Shown here piece by piece: positions 37,780-43,368 of a DNA stretch of 43,368 bases (position 1 is its first letter; every line of letters starts with the position of its first letter). The DNA is from Azospirillum sp. B21 (GTDB lineage: Bacteria > Pseudomonadota > Alphaproteobacteria > Azospirillales > Azospirillaceae): positions 1-43,368 of the forward strand of contig NZ_VTTO01000030.1 in assembly GCF_008364825.1 (NCBI RefSeq). Reading direction: 5' to 3'. A program made the position numbers and the translations under genes. A model generated the notes under the pieces. It searched no databases, was not told the DNA's origin, and saw only the letters and a program-made list of their open reading frames with translations.

Positions 37780-39327
37780 TCACCCCCATAGGGTCAGGGT
37801 CACGCGACCGCTGTCGCGCGTGTTCTCTTCGATGCCGATGACGCGGTAGGCTTGGTCGATGACGTGCAGCGCGGACGAAATCCACACCTGACCCCCAAGC
37901 TCGATGCTGAAGGGCTGCGTCTCGATCCGGAGCGTCAGAACCTCCCGCCGGGTGCTGTAGAGGCCGGAGAGGCGGGCTGCCTCCGTCTGCGCGTCGGCGA
38001 CGGTCAGCAGGCAGGTTTCCACCTCCAGCGGCTTACTGAGGGGGTGGAGCGTCTGAACTGCCGCAACGTCGACCGGGGTGGTTGACCGGTATTCCTCAGC
38101 GAAGAAGGCCCGCATTGCCGCTGTGGCCGCGCCGGCAAGGTCGCTTTCCTGCAGCGCCCCGACCCAGGATCGGGCGGCCTTGACGATCAGCCGATAGGGC
38201 GGGATCGCCTCCGGATTGACCGTCAGCGCCCCCTTCTCCAAGTCGGCGTCCTCCAGGTAGAGGGCGAGCGCGCTGTCCGAGGATGATGTTGCCGTCGGCG
38301 CCTCCAGCCGGCCCACCACCACCTTGCCGTTGGAGCCGGTGTAGAAGCCGCCCACGCTGCCGATCAGCGCATCCAGCACCTCCGTGCCGGTTGCCCGCTC
38401 AGCGGCGTAATAGCCCACCGTGGCGCTGTTCTTGGTATTCAGGGCCGCGAAGGACGTATCGTCGATCTGGCCGGAGGCAAAGCCCAGCCGGCCGGTCAGC
38501 AGCGCCTTGCAGATGTCCGCCGCTGTGGTGGCGTTGGAGCCGAAGGCGCCCCGACAATCCACCGTGATCTGCCGGGCTGGGGTGGAGCCCAATCGGAGCC
38601 GACCGTTGGCGAGGTCGGCATAGTAGTTGCCGGCCGGCGGCGGGTTGCTGGCGGAGGCCGTCAGCGGCACGCCACCATCGTAGACCGCCTGGACGGAGTG
38701 CAGGCCGGTGAGCGGCGACAGGTCGTACCAGAGGTTCGCCGTGTCGACCGGCACCGGGGCGGCGCGCAGAACCTGCCCCAGGACGGTGGGCTTCACCTTG
38801 CCCTTGAGGTCCGTCCCGCCGTTGAAGCCGCCGGAGCCGTCGTAGGTCGTGCTCTCGATGTCCTTGTCGATCTGCGTTTGCAGGTCGGACAGCGGGACCT
38901 GAACCGAGCCCAGCCCAAAGGAGTTCTCCCCGGTGCATTGCCCGTCCCACAGGACGCTGTAGGCGGCATAAGAGGTGGAGCCGCGGGGGCCTTGCAGGAC
39001 ACGGGCTTGCGCCCCGTCCCACCCCCACGCCTTCCACAGCGGGTAGTTCGCCGCCTTCCAGTCGCTGTCCACGGCGATTTCGATGCCGTTGCCGTAGGCC
39101 GGCAGGGACTTCCCCCCGATCCGGCCGTCGGCGAACATCTCCCGCTTCACCACCAGAGCGACCTGAACCCGGCCGTCATATTCCCGGTTGGGGGCAGTCG
39201 GGTCGTTGGCGGCCAGGGCGATGTCGCGGGTGGAGAGGTAGAGGGGGTGGAGCGCCCCCATGCTGTCGCGCGGGAACAACTCCACCAGGTACTGCAGGTC
39301 CTGGGAGACGCTGAGGGTCGTGACCAT
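37780..39327 (-). CDS. Large minor tail protein (tail hub/baseplate-like)
   Basis: 515 aa starting three bases after the tape measure stop. Repeated DUF-like tail segments: YLVELFPRDSMGALHPLYLSTRD, YDGRVQVALVVKREMFADGRIGGKS, GSVQVPLSDLQTQIDKD, a central VDCRGAFGSNATTAADICKALL, then EVLTLRIETQPFSIELGGQVWISS and RVIGIEENTRDSGRVTLTLWG. Position next to the tape measure fits a tail tip hub protein. I recognise the style, not a named family. Confidence 0.72.
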   Translation of the reverse strand: MVTTLSVSQDLQYLVELFPRDSMGALHPLYLSTRDIALAANDPTAPNREYDGRVQVALVVKREMFADGRIGGKSLPAYGNGIEIAVDSDWKAANYPLWKAWGWDGAQARVLQGPRGSTSYAAYSVLWDGQCTGENSFGLGSVQVPLSDLQTQIDKDIESTTYDGSGGFNGGTDLKGKVKPTVLGQVLRAAPVPVDTANLWYDLSPLTGLHSVQAVYDGGVPLTASASNPPPAGNYYADLANGRLRLGSTPARQITVDCRGAFGSNATTAADICKALLTGRLGFASGQIDDTSFAALNTKNSATVGYYAAERATGTEVLDALIGSVGGFYTGSNGKVVVGRLEAPTATSSSDSALALYLEDADLEKGALTVNPEAIPPYRLIVKAARSWVGALQESDLAGAATAAMRAFFAEEYRSTTPVDVAAVQTLHPLSKPLEVETCLLTVADAQTEAARLSGLYSTRREVLTLRIETQPFSIELGGQVWISSALHVIDQAYRVIGIEENTRDSGRVTLTLWG

Positions 39328-39330
39328 GGC

Positions 39331-42300
39331 TTATTGTCCGTAGGTGCCGGTTCGGCGCGGGCGCGCGTCTCGGTCTGCCGCCTCTGTCCGGAGCTTGGAC
39401 AGTTCGGCCGCTTGCTTCTTGTTCACGGTCTTCAGTTCGCTGTTTTCGTAGACGAGCGCCTTGAGCAGGTCGACGGCATCGTCCAGGCGGCGCTCCATGC
39501 CCCTGAAGTCCACCGTCACACCGCCGGAGCCGCCAGACTGCCCCCGGAACGGCACGACGTTGCCGCCCCACCGGTCGTTCGCCGCGCCCCAGGACCGGGC
39601 GATGTCCATGCTGACGGAGTGCGGGTAGACCCGCTCGCCGCCCGCCATCTGGACAAGCTCCCTGCCCTGCTCGCCCACCCAGGCCATGCCCGGAGGGGCG
39701 CTGTCGGTTCCGGTGGCGAAGCCCGGAATGGAGCGCGTCCCGGCCAGCACCTCGCCGATGCCGTAGGCCTTGAACCAAGCGGCCAAGTTGAACGACGGAT
39801 CGTTCGCCCGCGCCGCCTGGATGTCGCTGAACCCGCCGAACGCTGCCTCAATCTGAGCGTTCGTGTAGGACTCAAGGACAGCCCGCTTAACCTGCGCCTG
39901 CGTCCCGCCGTCCTGCGTGGTGGACCACTTCAGGATTTCGGACGAGTTGCCGCTGTTGATGCCCTTCAGGATCGCAGCAATGTCGCTGGGGACGACTTGC
40001 AACGCCTTCAACATGTCCTCTTGCACGCTGAGCTGCTTGTTCAGCGTCGCCAGAGACTTCGTTGCCTCCTTCGCCTGGATGGAGGCGACCGTTTCGACAT
40101 CGCCAAGGCTGTCTTGGACGCCCTGGAATATCTCAGCGTAGCCTTCACTGCTGGCGTAGTAGGCCTTGGCCTGATCCAGATAGGTCTTGGCAAGGTCGTT
40201 GACCTTCCCCGCGGCGTCGATGTCGCCTTCCTGCGCTGCCGTTATGGCCTTGCTGTAGGCCTGGAAGGCCGCGTCAAGTTTCTGTTCCGGCGACAGCGGG
40301 GACATGTCGCTGGTTAGCAGAGATGCCCTGTATGCCGAGATGGATTGCGCCGTCTTCGACCACTGAGACTGCGCTTCCTTTGCTGTGGCGATCTGCTCCT
40401 TGAGAAGGTCAATTTCGGCGCTGACGTTATCCTGTCGGATTTTCGCGAACTGCGTTTCGAACTGCACCCCGCTTTGCATCTGCTTGGCGAGGTTGCCGAT
40501 GTCGCCGCCGAACGTGGCGACCACGTCCGAAAGCTGATCGTCACGCAGCGTGCGGAGAAGCTCCGTCAGGCTGACGTTGAACAAGTCCTGAGCCCGGTTG
40601 ACCGGCTCGCCTACCGCCAGAAGCGAGCGGGCGTTGCCGTCCAGCGTCTTGATGAAGCCCTGGATCGTGTTGATGTAGCCACGCCCCCCGGTCTCCCGGA
40701 TTTGCTGGTCAAGCGATCCGCGGAGGTCCGCCGCCATGCGAGCCGTCGTCTCCTTCTCGATGGCGTTTACCGTCGCCACGATGGCCGGATTGAGCCGTTC
40801 GGCCGCCTCCCGCATCGCCTGGAACTGGCCCTTCATGCTGGCAACCGCGGTCTCCACCTCCGTGTAGGCGACCGGGTTGCGCAGCGTGTCGAGGTAGGAC
40901 ACGAGTTGATCGGAGGCCAGTTGGACATAGGCCTTGTCGATCCCGAGCTTTTTGGCCCGCTCCAGTTCTTCGAACATGGGCGCAAGGCTTTCGGCCGTCG
41001 TCTCCTTGGCCGACTTCGTGACGCCGTTCAGAGACTTGTCGAACTCCCGCAACGCCGTGTTGCCGGCGTCGATTGAGGCGCCCAACGCCACGTCCTTCCC
41101 GAACTCCTCCGCGTCCTTGTTGGTCGAGTTCCGAAGCGCCGCAAGGGTGTTCGTCCCGCCACCGACAAGGCCGCCCTGGTCCAGTAGCGCGTACCGGACC
41201 ATGCCCGCGAAGTCGTCGCCGAACTTCTTGTAATCGACAGAACCGGCGATGTAATAGCCGTCCTTGGCAGTCTGTCCGAACCCGAAGTTCTTTGCCAGAG
41301 TGCCGCCTCCGGCCGCCGCCGTAGTGAAGATGGACGAGATGTACTGCCCGAGCGCCCGCCCGGCTTCCGCGTCTCCTTCGTTGTCCGTCAGGATGTTGCC
41401 GTAGGTGGCCGACCGGCCGCCGCTGTTGATGGTGACGTCCGCCGACGCCGTCTTTCCAACGGACGGCTTCTGTGTGCCGATCAGGCCGCCCAACCCACCG
41501 CCGGCACCGCCGATAATCGCGCCGAGCACCGTCCCGACGCCGGGGAAGAGGAACGTCCCCGCCAAAGCACCAGCCGCCGCACCGCCACCGGCACCGACCA
41601 AAGCGCCCATGCCCTTGTTCTGGACGTTCAGAAGCGAAGGCAGCATGGACCCGACGCCGAAGCCGATGCCAGCGGCCCCGAGGTATGCGGACAGACCAGT
41701 TCCAGCGGCAACGCCGCCAGCCGCGCCTCCCGACGATCCAGCCGTAACCGTTGGCGCTGCCGTAACGGCCAAACCAGGGTTTGCCGCCTGAAGCATGGCC
41801 GTCTGCGAGGCCAGGACGCTCGCTGAAGGCGTAAGAACCGTCTGCCCGGCAAGCATCGTCGCCGGGGCGCCGATGCCCAGTGCCGAATAGCCAAAGCTAT
41901 CGATTGCCCCGGTTATGCCGCTGGTCCACGACGACGGCATAAACTTCGACCCGAGCGACAGCATGTTGCCCATGCCGCCGCCGTTCTGGTTGGCCGCAGA
42001 GCCGCCCGGAGACTGGATGCCGAACAGCGAGGGCATGGAGCCGACCAGCTGCATGGTGATCGGCAGGACGATGTTCTGGTTCAGCATCTCCACGGCCAGG
42101 CGCTTCGCCCAGTTCTTGAAGAAGTCCAGAGCGTCTCCGGCCTTGGCCTCGCCAGTGATCTGGTCCCACAGGTTCTCAGAGATGTCCTTGCCGATGTCGG
42201 TGGCGACGCGGGCAACGTCCTGCTGGTATTTCTCCAGTTCTCGGACCGCTTCCTCGTCAGCCTTGGCCTTGGCCTTGCGAGCCTCGGTGCTGTCGTAAAG

Positions 42301-43368
42301 GGCGCCGGCTTCCTGCTTGACTTTCGACAGGTAGGCGTCCATTTCGGCGCCCGACAACTTGCCGCGGTACTGAAGCTCGAACTCCAACGCCTTGTTGGAT
42401 ACGAAGCGTTCCCGCTCCGACTGCGAAAGCGCCGCAGCCTCACCCTTCAGCCGGTCAACATACTTGTCGGCCTGATCGATGGTCTTCTGGCGCTGCTCGG
42501 CGCGGCGTTCGGCCTCCGCGGCATCCTGCTCGGCCGCTCTGGTCGCCTCCTCCTGCGCCTTCTTCTGGTCCTCCAGCTGGTCGATCTGCTCCTGCCGAGC
42601 GACCGCCTGATTGATCAGCGACTGCGTGCCCGCATCGATCTGCGTCCGCCCCGCGGCATGCGCCTTGGACAAGGCCTCCATCTCCAGCTTGGCGCGCAGC
42701 TTGGCCGCGCTCGACTTGTCGAACGTCGACACCTCGACGCCAAGCTCAGTGATCTGCTCCCGCAGCCCTTCGCGGTATTCCTCGATGGCGTTCCGCGCGT
42801 CGCGGAGCTTGCTGTTGCCCTGCTCCGTCCGTACCCGCGTCTCCCGCGCGCCGTCGTTGTACTGACCCAAGGTTCCGCGCAGGACTTCAATCTCCTGGCG
42901 CAACTCCTTCACCTTGTCCGCCTTGAACAGGTAGACCATGGCGGCGCCGCTTGCTGCCGCCGCATCCGACGTGCTGAGCAGCCCGGCCTCGATCGACTTC
43001 AGTTCCGCCTCAGCGACTGATAGACGCTTCTGCGCCGCGTCCACCGCCGAGCGGCTTTCTGCCTCGAGGGCGGCGCGTGCGCCATTGGAGGCATCACGCA
43101 GCCCCTCCGACGCCTTCTTCGCGAACTCCAAGGCCTTCGCGTAGTCGTTGAAAGAGGTGGTGGTATCAACCGCCGTGCCGCCCGCCTTCTGCAGAGCGCC
43201 AATCATCACGCCGCCGACATTCACCACCGCACCCAGCGCAGCGCCGAGCGGGCCGAGCGAGCCCAGCAGCTGACCGAGCTGCATGCCGGCCGCGGTGGCG
43301 ACATTGCCGCCGTTCGCCATCTGATTGGCGAAGTCGCTGACCTGCCAGCCTGCTTGCTGAACGACGCC
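39331..43368 (-). CDS. Tail tape measure protein, C-terminal part (continues from base 1 side)
   Basis: 1345 codons in this part (residues about 162-1506 of the joined protein). Includes coiled-coil stretches (EEATRAAEQDAAEAERRAEQRQKTIDQADKYV), a hydrophobic Gly/Ala-rich core (GALVGAGGGAAAGALAGTFL, AIIGGAGGGLGGLIG; near 41480-41640) typical of the tape measure membrane-active region, and a C-terminal GFATGTDSAPPGMAWVGEQGRELVQMAGGERVYPH segment common to these proteins. The stop is TAA at 39331-39333. At 1506 aa, tail length would be roughly 220 nm if the usual 1.5 angstrom per residue holds. Confidence 0.95.
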   Translation of the reverse strand, partial: GVVQQAGWQVSDFANQMANGGNVATAAGMQLGQLLGSLGPLGAALGAVVNVGGVMIGALQKAGGTAVDTTTSFNDYAKALEFAKKASEGLRDASNGARAALEAESRSAVDAAQKRLSVAEAELKSIEAGLLSTSDAAAASGAAMVYLFKADKVKELRQEIEVLRGTLGQYNDGARETRVRTEQGNSKLRDARNAIEEYREGLREQITELGVEVSTFDKSSAAKLRAKLEMEALSKAHAAGRTQIDAGTQSLINQAVARQEQIDQLEDQKKAQEEATRAAEQDAAEAERRAEQRQKTIDQADKYVDRLKGEAAALSQSERERFVSNKALEFELQYRGKLSGAEMDAYLSKVKQEAGALYDSTEARKAKAKADEEAVRELEKYQQDVARVATDIGKDISENLWDQITGEAKAGDALDFFKNWAKRLAVEMLNQNIVLPITMQLVGSMPSLFGIQSPGGSAANQNGGGMGNMLSLGSKFMPSSWTSGITGAIDSFGYSALGIGAPATMLAGQTVLTPSASVLASQTAMLQAANPGLAVTAAPTVTAGSSGGAAGGVAAGTGLSAYLGAAGIGFGVGSMLPSLLNVQNKGMGALVGAGGGAAAGALAGTFLFPGVGTVLGAIIGGAGGGLGGLIGTQKPSVGKTASADVTINSGGRSATYGNILTDNEGDAEAGRALGQYISSIFTTAAAGGGTLAKNFGFGQTAKDGYYIAGSVDYKKFGDDFAGMVRYALLDQGGLVGGGTNTLAALRNSTNKDAEEFGKDVALGASIDAGNTALREFDKSLNGVTKSAKETTAESLAPMFEELERAKKLGIDKAYVQLASDQLVSYLDTLRNPVAYTEVETAVASMKGQFQAMREAAERLNPAIVATVNAIEKETTARMAADLRGSLDQQIRETGGRGYINTIQGFIKTLDGNARSLLAVGEPVNRAQDLFNVSLTELLRTLRDDQLSDVVATFGGDIGNLAKQMQSGVQFETQFAKIRQDNVSAEIDLLKEQIATAKEAQSQWSKTAQSISAYRASLLTSDMSPLSPEQKLDAAFQAYSKAITAAQEGDIDAAGKVNDLAKTYLDQAKAYYASSEGYAEIFQGVQDSLGDVETVASIQAKEATKSLATLNKQLSVQEDMLKALQVVPSDIAAILKGINSGNSSEILKWSTTQDGGTQAQVKRAVLESYTNAQIEAAFGGFSDIQAARANDPSFNLAAWFKAYGIGEVLAGTRSIPGFATGTDSAPPGMAWVGEQGRELVQMAGGERVYPHSVSMDIARSWGAANDRWGGNVVPFRGQSGGSGGVTVDFRGMERRLDDAVDLLKALVYENSELKTVNKKQAAELSKLRTEAADRDARPRRTGTYGQ
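43292..43368. repeat. Terminal direct repeat, right copy
   Basis: Identical to bases 1-77 and read in the same frame of the tape measure gene. See the left copy for interpretation. Confidence 0.93.

Noticed and set aside
1..43368. tRNA genes, reverse transcriptase/diversity-generating element, transposase
   Set aside because: I looked for cloverleaf-type sequences, RT motifs and transposase motifs in all regions read and found none; a dedicated search could still reveal a tRNA fragment at attP.

Overview
The window looks like the complete genome of a temperate, lambda-like siphovirus (tailed, non-contractile), read as a linearised circular contig. Its first 77 bases (1-77) are repeated exactly at its end (43292-43368), and the tape measure gene runs across that join in one frame, so the unique circle is about 43,291 bp. 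The DNA is GC-rich with many GTG starts. The head genes (protease-capsid fusion, lambda-type portal, gpW, GpA terminase) and a DUF6441 protein suggest a GC-rich alphaproteobacterial host such as a Rhodospirillales member. That host guess is an inference from family resemblance only.

Late region, minus strand, circularly 11800 -> 1 / 43368 -> 32425: three small proteins and a DUF6441 protein, terminase small and large subunits, gpW-type connector, portal, protease/major capsid fusion with an internal capsid start, DUF2190 protein, head-tail joining and tail terminator proteins, major tail protein, tail assembly chaperone with a canonical -1 frameshift site (A AAA AAC plus a nested hairpin), tape measure protein (about 1506 aa across the join), two tail tip proteins, a LamG-like fibre, a small conserved protein, a SPRY-like fibre, a fibre-assembly-like protein, a terminator, a GH108 endolysin and a one-TM holin candidate.

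Early replication and regulation region, minus strand, 19392 -> 11967: a Cro-like HTH gene and a zinc-ribbon gene. After a short plus-strand insert comes a tightly overlapping operon of HTH regulators and small proteins, then DnaB helicase and a replication-initiator-like protein whose linker DNA carries iteron-like repeats. A serine recombinase, a small membrane protein and an unknown protein in the position of lambda Q follow. A plus-strand ribbon-helix-helix gene faces the recombinase across a perfect 12-bp inverted repeat and three 11-bp repeats.

Immunity region, 19117-22845: a CI-like repressor (plus) divergent from the Cro-like gene, an antirepressor fused to a RhuM-like domain, and a lipoprotein. 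A 21-bp operator-like sequence next to the Cro/CI start sites recurs with 19 of 21 matches upstream of the plus-strand early operon, like lambda OR and OL.

Early left-type operon, plus strand, 22845-32383: a leader hairpin with a T run, many small proteins (several with Cys4 zinc knuckles), a coiled-coil protein, a YqaJ exonuclease with an overlapping conserved partner of unknown function, then excisionase and a tyrosine integrase whose catalytic residues are all present. The phage therefore carries two unrelated site-specific recombinases. All calls come from reading the sequence; no database search was run.
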